DNA of 64,000 bases from Verrucomicrobiota bacterium. GTDB taxonomy: Bacteria > Verrucomicrobiota > Verrucomicrobiia > Chthoniobacterales > UBA6821. The notes under the pieces were generated by a model that ran no database searches, was not told where the DNA came from, and was given only the letters and a program-made list of their open reading frames with translations. The stretch spans positions 141,888 through 205,887 of the forward strand of contig JAIOPL010000013.1 of NCBI GenBank assembly GCA_021413925.1, written 5' to 3'. This document shows positions 33,992 through 42,283 of this stretch, one piece after another. Positions within the stretch are counted from its first letter, which is position 1; each line of letters starts with the position of its first letter. Both the position numbers and the translations under genes were made by a program.

Positions 33992-35005
33992 TCAGAGAGC
34001 GGCGGCTATCTTCGTTTTGAAGTCATTCTCCTCGAGTCGGATGATCCCGGTCTCGCGGGCGACATTCTCGACGGAATCGGAAGCATGGGCTCCATTGATC
34101 ATGATTGTGGTCCCGAACTCCTTGCGAATCGTACCATGGGCAGCGTTGGCGGGATTCGTTGAGCCAAGGGCCTCACGGATCTTAGCGACGGCGTTCGCTC
34201 CTTGATAGATCATGGCAACGCAGGGCTGGGAGCCGGGCAGCGTCTTTTCCTCAGGTGTGCATTCGGAGGGGCGCTTGCCTGACATGAAGGCGACGATCGA
34301 CTCCCACTGGGCTCGGCCATCGGGGAGCTTCTCTACTAGAAAGTCGAGGACCGGTCCGTAGAACTCTTCGCCTTGAGCCACCGACAGGTGAAAAGGCTTG
34401 AACCCTACCAATGCCAATCCCGTGCGGGCAAAGAGATCGATCACCCCGCCCGGACGGGTGTTAGGGAAAGCAAAGTTGTCGGGCTTGATCAGCACGAGTG
34501 TCTTCTCCGTGGGAGAGGAGAACGATGTGGAGGCATCGAGGATTCCGCCCTCGGCATCAGAGGCGTCCGCCAGCAACTTGAGTCCAGCTGCGGCCTCGGC
34601 GGCACTAGCGGGAGCGATCACGCCCGGTTCGAAATAGACAGCCTTTCCACCTTCCTCGGCGCTTTCCACAAGATCCCCGAAGGTATCGCGGAGCGTCTCA
34701 CCACGGCCGTTCATGGAGTCATCGTTGCCGACGATCGAGGCGACTTTTGCGGCCGCATCCTCACCCTTGAGAACCAGCACAAGACTCTGTGAACCGGCAG
34801 AAAGCCCCTTTAGGTAGGCTGCTGTCTTGGCCTGCCCGGAAAGAGTTGCAGCAAGTTCTCCAAGAGTCTTTGCGGAGGGAGCGAAAACGCGGCCGGTATG
34901 AAGCTCGAGTCCGCTGCGCGAAATCAAACGGCCAAGAATGCCACCGGCGCGACCCTTGCGGAGTGCGGCGGGAGTGATGAATGCGTAAGAAAGCTGATCA
35001 GCCAT
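33992..35005 (-). CDS. Tandem-domain nucleoside diphosphate kinase, first domain degenerate
   Basis: 337 residues, about twice normal NDK length. C-terminal half (about 190-337) is a full NDK: KTLVLIKPDNF, GSTNPANAAHGTIRKEFG and active histidine in NGAHASDS. N-terminal half (about 1-150) has the same order (SYAFITPAALRKGRAGGILGR, then GNDDSMNGRGETLRDTFGDL) but no histidine motif. The ATG at 35005 (MADQLSYAF) is preferred; an upstream frame to 35107 adds unrelated residues. Balances NTP pools, with the first domain perhaps structural. Confidence 0.8.
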   Translation of the reverse strand: MADQLSYAFITPAALRKGRAGGILGRLISRSGLELHTGRVFAPSAKTLGELAATLSGQAKTAAYLKGLSAGSQSLVLVLKGEDAAAKVASIVGNDDSMNGRGETLRDTFGDLVESAEEGGKAVYFEPGVIAPASAAEAAAGLKLLADASDAEGGILDASTSFSSPTEKTLVLIKPDNFAFPNTRPGGVIDLFARTGLALVGFKPFHLSVAQGEEFYGPVLDFLVEKLPDGRAQWESIVAFMSGKRPSECTPEEKTLPGSQPCVAMIYQGANAVAKIREALGSTNPANAAHGTIRKEFGTTIMINGAHASDSVENVARETGIIRLEENDFKTKIAAAL

Positions 35006-35121
35006 GGAATGAAGAGGAGTAAAAGAGGATTTGCCGCCCAAGAGGGCGCAGCATAATGGCGTTCCAAGGCGGACGGGAAGGGTAGAAGCCATACCCTTAG
35101 GAGTCAAAGGCTTTCTCTGAT

Positions 35122-35138
35122 GCCCGGCAAAGCCGGGC
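35122..35138 (-). terminator. Perfect hairpin downstream of rarA
   Basis: GCCCGGC, AAA loop, GCCGGGC: seven perfect pairs, 70 bases after the rarA stop on its strand. No T-run follows, so it may be a weak or factor-dependent terminator or a mRNA 3' end stabiliser. Confidence 0.4.
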
Positions 35139-35151
35139 AGGCGGTTAGCGG

Positions 35152-35171
35152 TTTAGACTGAAGGCTGTTAG
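35152..35171 (+). repeat. Dispersed short repeat, GCTGAAGGCTGTTAG family
   Basis: TTTAGACTGAAGGCTGTTAG, followed by the CCTATTCCCCATAGCCTATC word family that also occurs near 7030 and, inverted, near 59214. Confidence 0.7.
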
Positions 35172-35207
35172 GGACTGACGCCCCTATTCCCCATAGCCTA
35201 TCCCCTA

Positions 35208-36557
35208 TCACCGAATCTTGGCTTCCTGAAACTGCTGTCTCCATACCTCCAGCCGGTCGGCAATCCGTGCCTCGGCACCATGGCGAGTCGGCTTGTAGTA
35301 GGTGCGCCCTTCCGGAAGATAGGCTTGGGGGACATAACCTCCCTCGTAATTGTGAGCATATTTGTAGCCCTCGCCGTGACCTAGGGACTTGGCTCCCTTG
35401 TAGTGGGCGTCGCGAAGATGCGGGGGAACCTCTAAGGTTCGCCCCTGAGCCAGATCCTTCTCCGCATTCCCCAATGCCGCATAGGCACTGTTGCTTTTTG
35501 GCGCGGTCGCCAGGTAGACGGTCGCATGGGCAAGCGTGATTCGGGCCTCGGGTAATCCGACAAACTCAACAGCCTGCTGAGCGGAAATAGCAAGTGGCAG
35601 CGCTAGCGGATCGGCAAGCCCCACATCCTCACTGGCGAAGATCACAAGGCGTCTCGTGATGAAGCGCAACTCCTCACCCGCATGGAGCATCTTGGCCAGC
35701 CAGTAAAGCGAGGCATCGGGGTCACTGCCCCGCAGGCTCTTGATGAAGGCGCTGATTGTGTCGTAGTGGTCATCACCGGTCCCGTCGTAAACAATGGCCT
35801 TCTTCTGGATGCTCTCGGAGGCGGCTTCCAGGCTAATATGAATCCTGCCGTCAGGACCGAAAGGGGTGGTCCTGGCTGCGATCTCCAGGGCATTCAAACA
35901 CTTGCGGGCATCACCATCGGAAACTGTGGCAAGATGACGGGCCGCATTCTCAGCGAGATCAATCGGGAGCGTTCCGAGCCCGCGGTCCGGATCTGCTATC
36001 GCACGTTTCTGCAGGTAAATCAGATCCTCCTCGGTCAGGGGTTGCAGTTGGAAAATCTGGGAACGTGAGACCAGCGGGCTGTTGATCGAAAAGAAGGGGT
36101 TCTGGGTGGTCGCCCCGATCAGGCGCACCGTTCCGCGTTCCACATCGGGAAGGAGGGCATCCTGCTGGGCCTTGTTGAAGCGGTGAATCTCGTCGATGAA
36201 GAGCAGCGTCCGCCCGCCATTCCGCGCCTCGATGGCAGCTATGCCGACAGCCTTCCTGATATCGGCGACCGAACCCTCCACTCCGCTCAATTCGATGAAG
36301 CGACTCTTTGTCCGACTGGCAATCACCTTTGCCAGGCTGGTCTTTCCAGTGCCGGGCGGACCATAAAAGATCACCGAGGAGAGGCGATCCGCTTCGATGG
36401 CACGCCGCAGGAGTTTCCCCTCACCTAGAATGTGGCTTTGGCCGACATATTCCTCGAGCGTACGAGGACGCATCCGGGCCGCCAGAGGCGCATCGGCAGG
36501 CAGGGAAACCTCCTCGCCCAGCCGAGGGGAAGCGGCACTGCCGAAAAGATCATCCAT
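35208..36557 (-). CDS. rarA: Replication-associated recombination ATPase RarA/MgsA
   Basis: AAA+ clamp-loader-like ATPase acting at stalled replication forks. 449 residues: N-terminal SSB-interaction/linker part, MRPRTLEEYVGQSHILG, Walker A GPPGTGKTS, Walker B LLFIDEIHRFNKAQQD, sensor region GATTQNPFFSINSPL and the C-terminal tetramerisation domain with KSNSAYAALGNAEKD. All motifs intact. Monocistronic on the minus strand. Confidence 0.94.
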   Translation of the reverse strand: MDDLFGSAASPRLGEEVSLPADAPLAARMRPRTLEEYVGQSHILGEGKLLRRAIEADRLSSVIFYGPPGTGKTSLAKVIASRTKSRFIELSGVEGSVADIRKAVGIAAIEARNGGRTLLFIDEIHRFNKAQQDALLPDVERGTVRLIGATTQNPFFSINSPLVSRSQIFQLQPLTEEDLIYLQKRAIADPDRGLGTLPIDLAENAARHLATVSDGDARKCLNALEIAARTTPFGPDGRIHISLEAASESIQKKAIVYDGTGDDHYDTISAFIKSLRGSDPDASLYWLAKMLHAGEELRFITRRLVIFASEDVGLADPLALPLAISAQQAVEFVGLPEARITLAHATVYLATAPKSNSAYAALGNAEKDLAQGRTLEVPPHLRDAHYKGAKSLGHGEGYKYAHNYEGGYVPQAYLPEGRTYYKPTRHGAEARIADRLEVWRQQFQEAKIR

Positions 36558-36623
36558 TTGCTTACTCTAAGGAAAGCGCATTTGACTGGCAAGGCAACCG
36601 CCTCCGTTCCATGCTAAAGCCGT

Positions 36624-37073
36624 ATGAAAACCCTCCTGACAGCACTTGATTTCAGCCCGATCTCCCAGAAAGTCGTGGATGGTGCGGCTGAACTGGCCAC
36701 CGCCATGAACTCGCGCCTCGTGCTCCTGAATGTCGTTGAGCCCGTGGCCGCGTATGTTCCGGTGGGTGCTGCCATGGATGTGATCACAGCGCCGATTCCG
36801 ATAGAGCCTGCCGACCTGAATCTGGTCAAGGAGCGCCTGGAGCAGTTCGCGGCCCCACTCCGTGCCAAAGGGCTGACTGTCGAGACCATGGCTGTCGTCT
36901 CGCTCCCGGCCGCTGAGATCTTGAACCAGGCCGCGTCGACCCAAGCCACGATGATTGTCCTCGGCTCCCACGGCCATGGTGCGGTCTACCAACTCTTCAG
37001 CGGAAGCGTGGTGACCTCGGTGCTGCACAAGTCGCGTGTCCCGGTTACTGTGATCCCGGTTCACTCCCTCTAA
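36624..37073 (+). CDS. Universal stress protein (UspA family)
   Basis: 149 residues, one Usp domain. Nucleotide-binding motif G-x2-G-x9-G is present as GSHGHGAVYQLFSGSVV near the C-terminus. Likely binds ATP; biological trigger unknown. It is followed 18 bases later by the heptosyltransferase-like gene, with which it may be co-transcribed. Confidence 0.85.
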   Translation: MKTLLTALDFSPISQKVVDGAAELATAMNSRLVLLNVVEPVAAYVPVGAAMDVITAPIPIEPADLNLVKERLEQFAAPLRAKGLTVETMAVVSLPAAEILNQAASTQATMIVLGSHGHGAVYQLFSGSVVTSVLHKSRVPVTVIPVHSL

Positions 37074-37091
37074 TCAGGGGCAAGAGCAGGC

Positions 37092-38144
37092 ATGCCGATG
37101 CGGATTCTTTTTACGAAGCTACTGCATATTGGCGACAATCTCCTACTCACGCCGACACTCGTCGCGACCAAGGAAAAATTTCCGAACTCCGAGATCTGGG
37201 TCGCCGTACGCCGCGGCACCGAAGGTATTCTGGCCGGATGCCCCGAGATAGACAGGATCGTCACGACAGCCCGACCCGAGGAGGGGCGCCGTACCTGGAG
37301 TGATTTTGGCAGAGACCTCCTGACGCTTGCCGAGATCGCCTGCACGCGCTTCGACTATGCCTTCGAGTTGGGGGATAATAACAGGGGTAGGATTCTAGCA
37401 ACGGCCAGTCGCGCCAAGATCTGCTGCACCAACAGCTACGAGCGCCCTGAGGGAATCCCTCTCTCCATGGCTTGGGAAAAACGCTTCAACCGACTTATCA
37501 CGACCGGCCATGGTCCGGTGCATCAGGTGCGCCGCGACTACAACGCTGTCCGGGAAACACTGGGACTTCCAGAAGAGCCTCCCCCGATGCGTTTCGCGTG
37601 GGAAGCCATGCGGCCATCACAAATGGAGGGTGCGCTTGAAGGTGCCATCTCCGGTTCCTACGGGGTAGTCCATGCGGCCACCCGCTGGTCCTCGAAATCC
37701 TGGCCTTTGGATCGCTGGAAGCAGGTGATCGCCGCACTCCTGAAAAGATTCCCGCAGGTCGTGATCAGCTGTGGCCCGAGCCCACATGAGATCGCGGAGG
37801 CCGTAATACTCTGCGAAGGCTTCGAGGGCCGGGTTCTCTCCACGGAAGGGAAGCTCTCCTGGGCACAGCTTGCGACTCTGCTCGGCTCGGCCTCCCTGTT
37901 TGTCGGCGTCGATACAGCAGCAATGCATCTGGCATCGGCTGTCCAGTGCCCCTCCGTTGTCCTCTTTGGTCACCCGCCCGCGTATCAGTTCCAACCTTGG
38001 AAATGCCCGCACCGAGTTGTCCGCTCCAAAGACAGCATGCTGGAGACCCAGCGTTACAAGCTTCCTGGCGAACAGCTCATGGAAGAAATCAGTGTCGCCA
38101 TGGTCACGGAAGCCGTTGAGTCGATACTTTCAGAGAGAGCTTAG
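37092..38144 (+). CDS. Heptosyltransferase-like glycosyltransferase (GT9)
   Basis: 350 residues of the ADP-heptose:LPS heptosyltransferase family. The start RILFTKLLHIGDNLLLTPTL is the GT9 N-terminus, and the C-terminal half has ATRWSSKSWPLDRWKQVI and FVGVDTAAMHLASAVQCPSVVLFG, the donor site. Fits LPS core assembly, consistent with kdsA, kdsD and the lpt genes. The ATG six bases downstream is an equally good start. Convergent with the GT4 gene, 3 bases apart. Confidence 0.85.
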   Translation: MPMRILFTKLLHIGDNLLLTPTLVATKEKFPNSEIWVAVRRGTEGILAGCPEIDRIVTTARPEEGRRTWSDFGRDLLTLAEIACTRFDYAFELGDNNRGRILATASRAKICCTNSYERPEGIPLSMAWEKRFNRLITTGHGPVHQVRRDYNAVRETLGLPEEPPPMRFAWEAMRPSQMEGALEGAISGSYGVVHAATRWSSKSWPLDRWKQVIAALLKRFPQVVISCGPSPHEIAEAVILCEGFEGRVLSTEGKLSWAQLATLLGSASLFVGVDTAAMHLASAVQCPSVVLFGHPPAYQFQPWKCPHRVVRSKDSMLETQRYKLPGEQLMEEISVAMVTEAVESILSERA

Positions 38145-38147
38145 AGC

Positions 38148-39281
38148 TCAGGCCTTGGCGGCGAGCCGCGTGTAGAGCTCCGCGAGCTGCAGACTCAATT
38201 TGGGCAATGATGGCCTTGGCAGCTTTTCTTGGAACTCGAGTAGCGATTGCCTGAAGGCCTCATCGGTAACAGCCCGCTCCAGCAGACCCGCATAGGCCAC
38301 ATGGTCGGTCGGCTCAAAAAGACCGGGATGTTCACCGGTAAGCAGAGCTGTATTCCCCTCAATGCGGCTGGCCAGAATAGGAATCCGGCAATCGAGTGCC
38401 TGCAGCAGGGCTAGCGGCTGACCCTCCCAGTGGGATGCCAGAACGAAGAGATCCAGAGACTGGAGCCACGGGGCCACGGGCCTCTTCCTTCCGGCAAGAA
38501 TCAGTCGACCCTCAAGCTGATGCTCCCGAATTCCCTTCTCCAGAACCGGGCGGTCCTGTCCCTCTCCTAATAGCAGGAATTTCGGCAGAACGTCTTTCCG
38601 CTGGGCAAGCAAAGCCATCGCTTCGATTGTAGCCTGATGGTTCTTGGTTGGATGAAGGGAGGCCACGGAGCCGGCTAGAAATTCCTTGGGATCGAGTCCA
38701 AGAGCAGAGCGAACCGCCAACCTATCCTCAACCGGACGGAAAACCGCGGGATCGATAGCATTAGGAACAACGGAAACCTCCTTAGGATCGAGATCGAAAG
38801 CCGCGATCAGATCGCGCCGAGTCTCCTCCGAGAGGGCGATCACATGGTCGGCCCAACGGTAGATATGTCGCATGAAAAACCCCTTCCTTCCCTTGAGCTC
38901 CAGAAAGGTCTTCTGCTGATGCACGATCGATCGGATGCCAGCCAGTTTGGCCGCAATCACGCCGAAGAGTTGATCGTGATAGGACTGGGCATGAACCACC
39001 TGGATCCCGTGCTCACGGAACCACTGGGCAAGCCGCAGCATCCCGAGGGGGTTCATTCTCTTGGTGGGGAAGACAGGAACCACATCGATCGGAAGACCTG
39101 CCAACTTGGCTTCCTCCCCGAGCACTCCGAGATTTCGCAGGCAGACAAAGCGCGCCTCAATATCCGGCGGAAGGTATTTGCTCGCGGAGAGGAGAAAATC
39201 TTCGGCACCTCCGACCGGCATCGAGACGAAAAGAAAGGCAACCCTTACCGGTGTAGCCGGCTGCTGCGTGGCCTGCTTCAT
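38148..39281 (-). CDS. Glycosyltransferase family 4
   Basis: 377 residues. N-terminal Rossmann domain with FLFVSMPVGGAEDFLLSASK, and a C-terminal donor domain with GSVASLHPTKNHQATIEAM, LAGRKRPVAPWLQSLDLFVLASHWEG and the E-x7-E region. Retaining GT-B enzyme, probably cell-surface polysaccharide or LPS. ATG at 39281 (MKQATQQPATPV) is preferred; the frame to 39422 overlaps the next gene. Confidence 0.83.
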   Translation of the reverse strand: MKQATQQPATPVRVAFLFVSMPVGGAEDFLLSASKYLPPDIEARFVCLRNLGVLGEEAKLAGLPIDVVPVFPTKRMNPLGMLRLAQWFREHGIQVVHAQSYHDQLFGVIAAKLAGIRSIVHQQKTFLELKGRKGFFMRHIYRWADHVIALSEETRRDLIAAFDLDPKEVSVVPNAIDPAVFRPVEDRLAVRSALGLDPKEFLAGSVASLHPTKNHQATIEAMALLAQRKDVLPKFLLLGEGQDRPVLEKGIREHQLEGRLILAGRKRPVAPWLQSLDLFVLASHWEGQPLALLQALDCRIPILASRIEGNTALLTGEHPGLFEPTDHVAYAGLLERAVTDEAFRQSLLEFQEKLPRPSLPKLSLQLAELYTRLAAKA

Positions 39282-39321
39282 AACTATCCGACCGTGCCCG
39301 CCTTGCCCGTAACCAACAACC

Positions 39322-39645
39322 CTACCACTGGAGACCGAACAGGATGATGCCCTTTGGTTTCTCAGGATTATCGGGATCCCAAGTGACAGTGTCATGGCCA
39401 TCGCCATATTTCCTCGGGGCAAGAGGATTCACCAACTGAAGCGGATGCTTCATCTTGAAAGCCTGAGCCACCACACCGGTGATGTCATAGGGAGCTGGAT
39501 TCTCGATCGGGTTGGACTCGATCTTGGTTTTTTTGGGCTTGGGAGCCACAAAGGAAGCATCCGAAGCAGCCTGCTGGGCAATGCCGGTAGCAGCCATCAG
39601 AAGGGCGACAACGGGGAAAATTGGGCGAAAGAGCTTGCCGTTCAT
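39322..39645 (-). CDS. Secreted hypothetical protein
   Basis: Not recognised. 107 residues with a signal peptide (MNGKLFRPIFPVVALLMAATGIAQ). The mature part is rich in Pro and Lys, contains PYDITGVVAQAFKMKHPLQL and ends in GIILFGLQW. No catalytic pattern. It lies 40 bases upstream of the GT4 gene on the same strand, so the two may share a transcript. Confidence 0.65.
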   Translation of the reverse strand: MNGKLFRPIFPVVALLMAATGIAQQAASDASFVAPKPKKTKIESNPIENPAPYDITGVVAQAFKMKHPLQLVNPLAPRKYGDGHDTVTWDPDNPEKPKGIILFGLQW

Positions 39646-39769
39646 GAACGTACCTTAGCCGCCTTTTGGAGCAAGGGGCAAGCCTCCCGCGCCAACCCCT
39701 TCCATTCTATCTAACGACATTGCTGCTTCAGCGTTGATCATTGGCCACGGAACCATTCAGACTGCGTGG

Positions 39770-40741
39770 ATGGATTCCCTCGAGCGTGCACGGCGCGTTC
39801 TCTCAATCGAAATCGACGAACTGCAGCGCCTCTCCGAGCGTCTGGACGGAGGCTTTACTGCAGCGGTGACCCTCCTGCGCGAGGCGATTGAACGCCGGGG
39901 AAAGATCGTCGTCCTGGGGGTAGGTAAGTCAGGTCATATCGGTGAGAAAATCGCGGCGACCCTGACCAGCACCGGCGCACCTGCCGTGGTGCTCAATTCG
40001 CTCAATGCCCTCCATGGTGATCTCGGAATGATCTCCGACGGGGATGTCATCCTGACACTCAGCTACAGTGGGGAGACGCAGGAACTGCTCCGTATCCTGC
40101 CTGCCCTAACCCGATTCAATGTCAAAAAGATCTCGTTGACCGGAGGAAAAACCTCCTCGCTTGCGAAAGCCAGCGACGTCGTCCTCGATGTCTCCGTCAC
40201 TCAGGAGGCCTGTCCCCACAACCTCGCTCCCACCTCCAGCACGACCGTCATGCTGGCTTTGGGTGATGCGCTTGCCATGGTTCTCCTTGAGGAGAGGGGC
40301 TTCACACGGGAGGATTTCGCGCGATACCACCCGGCCGGTCAACTCGGGCGCTCCCTCCTGCTCAAGGTCCGTGATATCATGCGAGGCGGTGAAGAAGCGG
40401 CGATCGTCAAGATCAGCGACCCTGTCGTCGCGGTCTTGCGTGAACTCACCAAGAAACGGGCCGGCGCAGCCCTAGTCGTGAACGCAGATGGTCAGCTTGC
40501 CGGCATCTTTACCCATGGTGATTTTGCCCGCAGGTTCCCCACCGATCCGCATATCGGAACCAGGCCCGTCGGCGAGGTGATGACCCAAAGCCCAGTTACC
40601 ATCCATGCCGACAAACTTGCCGCCGAGGTTCTGATGGTGCTAGAACAGCATCGGATAGACGATCTCGTGGTCACGGATACTAAGGGGAACCCCTTGGGCG
40701 TGGTCGACTCTCAGGATCTTGCCCGACTCAAACTCATTTAA
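39770..40741 (+). CDS. kdsD: Arabinose 5-phosphate isomerase
   Basis: Makes arabinose 5-phosphate from ribulose 5-phosphate for KDO. 323 residues: SIS domain (about 30-180) with VLGVGKSGHIGEKIA, LHGDLGMI and CPHNLAPTSSTT, then two CBS domains (from about 200). ATG at 39770 (MDSLERARRVLSIE) is preferred to the TTG at 39734. It supplies the KdsA substrate. efp begins 25 bases after its stop. Confidence 0.9.
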   Translation: MDSLERARRVLSIEIDELQRLSERLDGGFTAAVTLLREAIERRGKIVVLGVGKSGHIGEKIAATLTSTGAPAVVLNSLNALHGDLGMISDGDVILTLSYSGETQELLRILPALTRFNVKKISLTGGKTSSLAKASDVVLDVSVTQEACPHNLAPTSSTTVMLALGDALAMVLLEERGFTREDFARYHPAGQLGRSLLLKVRDIMRGGEEAAIVKISDPVVAVLRELTKKRAGAALVVNADGQLAGIFTHGDFARRFPTDPHIGTRPVGEVMTQSPVTIHADKLAAEVLMVLEQHRIDDLVVTDTKGNPLGVVDSQDLARLKLI

Positions 40742-40766
40742 TCCCCACCCCTTACTCCACGACATC

Positions 40767-41324
40767 ATGGCACTCGCAAACGACCTCCGCAAAGGAATGG
40801 CAATCAAGTACAACAGCAACGCTGCCATCGTCCTTGAAGTCACCCACCGCACCCCCGGCAACCTCCGCGCTTTTGTTCAGCTTATCATCCGTTATATCGG
40901 CACCGGCAAGTCGGCGGATGTCCGTTTTGCCTCAACGGAGAAGGTCGACCTTGTCGAAGTCCATCGTACCAAGCTGGACTTCAGTTACGCCGACCAAGAC
41001 GGCTATAATTTTATGGACCCCGATACCTTCGAGACCATCACCCTTCAGGCTTCCCTGCTCGGTGACGCCAAGGACTTCCTCGTCGAGAACATGCAGGTAG
41101 AAATCCTCTATGTCGAAGGACGCGCGGTCTCCGTAGAGCTTCCCGCCTCAGCCAATATCAAGGTGACCGAATCTCCCGAGGGAGTGAAGGGCGACTCTTC
41201 CAGCAATGTGATGAAGACTGCCACCCTCGAGACCGGCAAGGTGATCCAGGTTCCTCTCTTCATTAAGGAGGGTGAGATCGTCAAGGTCGACACCCGGACC
41301 GGCGCCTACATGGGCCGCGCGTAA
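40767..41324 (+). CDS. efp: Elongation factor P, PGNLRA-loop type
   Basis: EF-P relieves ribosome stalling at proline runs. 185 residues, three beta-barrel domains, with NDLRKGMAIKYN at the start. The tip loop of domain I, PGKGxA with the modified lysine in E. coli, reads PGNLRAFVQ here, so the modifiable lysine is replaced by Asn. No EpmA or EarP gene is in the window. The ATG at 40767 is chosen; the upstream frame overlaps kdsD. Leader CCCCACCCCTTACTCCACGA has no Shine-Dalgarno. Confidence 0.92.
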   Translation: MALANDLRKGMAIKYNSNAAIVLEVTHRTPGNLRAFVQLIIRYIGTGKSADVRFASTEKVDLVEVHRTKLDFSYADQDGYNFMDPDTFETITLQASLLGDAKDFLVENMQVEILYVEGRAVSVELPASANIKVTESPEGVKGDSSSNVMKTATLETGKVIQVPLFIKEGEIVKVDTRTGAYMGRA

Positions 41325-41345
41325 TAGGCCCAACCTCACCGACGC

Positions 41346-42281
41346 GTGGCACGCCCTTCCTCTCCTCAGAGAAAGGGCGACGGCAGATCAACGGGAAAAA
41401 ATACCCGTAATCCACCCCGTCGCGTCCGCGTCTCGGCATCAACGCACGACTCTCCGGATCTCTTCGACCGGGAGGAACTCATTCTTGCTCGCGATCAGCC
41501 GCTTAACCCAGATCTCTCAGGGCAAACATCCGCGACCATTCCCAAGTCCTGGGTTAAGTTCATCATCGCTCTTTTCCTGTTGCCGGTTGCACTGATCCTG
41601 ACCGCGACGTTTTTCCAAGCATTCACGGCTTCCATGCAACATGGTCTCCTGGCCACGCAGTCATTCGGATGCTTTGCCGCTGGGATGATCCTTTTTGGCA
41701 TCCTGTTCTTTATCGTTCCCCGTGAAATCCTGATGTGGCCCTATGTCTTCGGACATGAGGTGACCCATGCGATCTGGGTGAAGCTCTTCGGCGGCAATGT
41801 AGCCGATCATTTTCATGTCAGTTTGGATGGGGGCCACGTCCTTACCGACAGGGTGAATACTTGGATCGCCCTCGCCCCATACTTCTTCCCCCTCTACAGC
41901 CTTCTGGTCGTGACCCTTTACGGGGCGGCATCCCTAGCGGCGGACCTCAGCCCTTACCGATGGGTGCTGTTTCTGCTACTGGGATTCACGCTCGCTTTTC
42001 ATCTCGTCTTCACCTGCCTCCTGATCGCTAAAGGCCAGCCGGATCTCCACTACGGAGGAACGTTCTTTTCCCTGACAGTCATCTACTTGATCAATCTCCT
42101 CATCATCACCGGGTTGCTCCTGCTGACCGGAAAGGAGATTTCGCTGAAATCACTTGGGCATGATTTCGTCGAGAACATGATCAGCTTTGTGGAGATCACC
42201 CGCATTATCACGACATGGTTCGCGGATTGGATCAGCGACCTTTGGAAAGGATTCGGCTACGGCCAATCTTCCAAGCCATAA
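41346..42281 (+). CDS. Polytopic membrane protein with HEVTH motif
   Basis: 311 residues starting with GTG at 41346. A basic, Ser-rich N-terminal 65 residues precede about six helices. FGHEVTHAIWVKLFGG contains HExxH, the zinc motif of metalloproteases such as M50, placed at the end of a hydrophobic segment; a later conserved acidic or NxxPxxxLDG motif is not seen. It could be an inactive or divergent site-2-protease-like protein. The first ~50 residues may not be translated, as the start is weakly supported. Confidence 0.65.
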   Translation: MARPSSPQRKGDGRSTGKNTRNPPRRVRVSASTHDSPDLFDREELILARDQPLNPDLSGQTSATIPKSWVKFIIALFLLPVALILTATFFQAFTASMQHGLLATQSFGCFAAGMILFGILFFIVPREILMWPYVFGHEVTHAIWVKLFGGNVADHFHVSLDGGHVLTDRVNTWIALAPYFFPLYSLLVVTLYGAASLAADLSPYRWVLFLLLGFTLAFHLVFTCLLIAKGQPDLHYGGTFFSLTVIYLINLLIITGLLLLTGKEISLKSLGHDFVENMISFVEITRIITTWFADWISDLWKGFGYGQSSKP

Positions 42282-42283
42282 AT

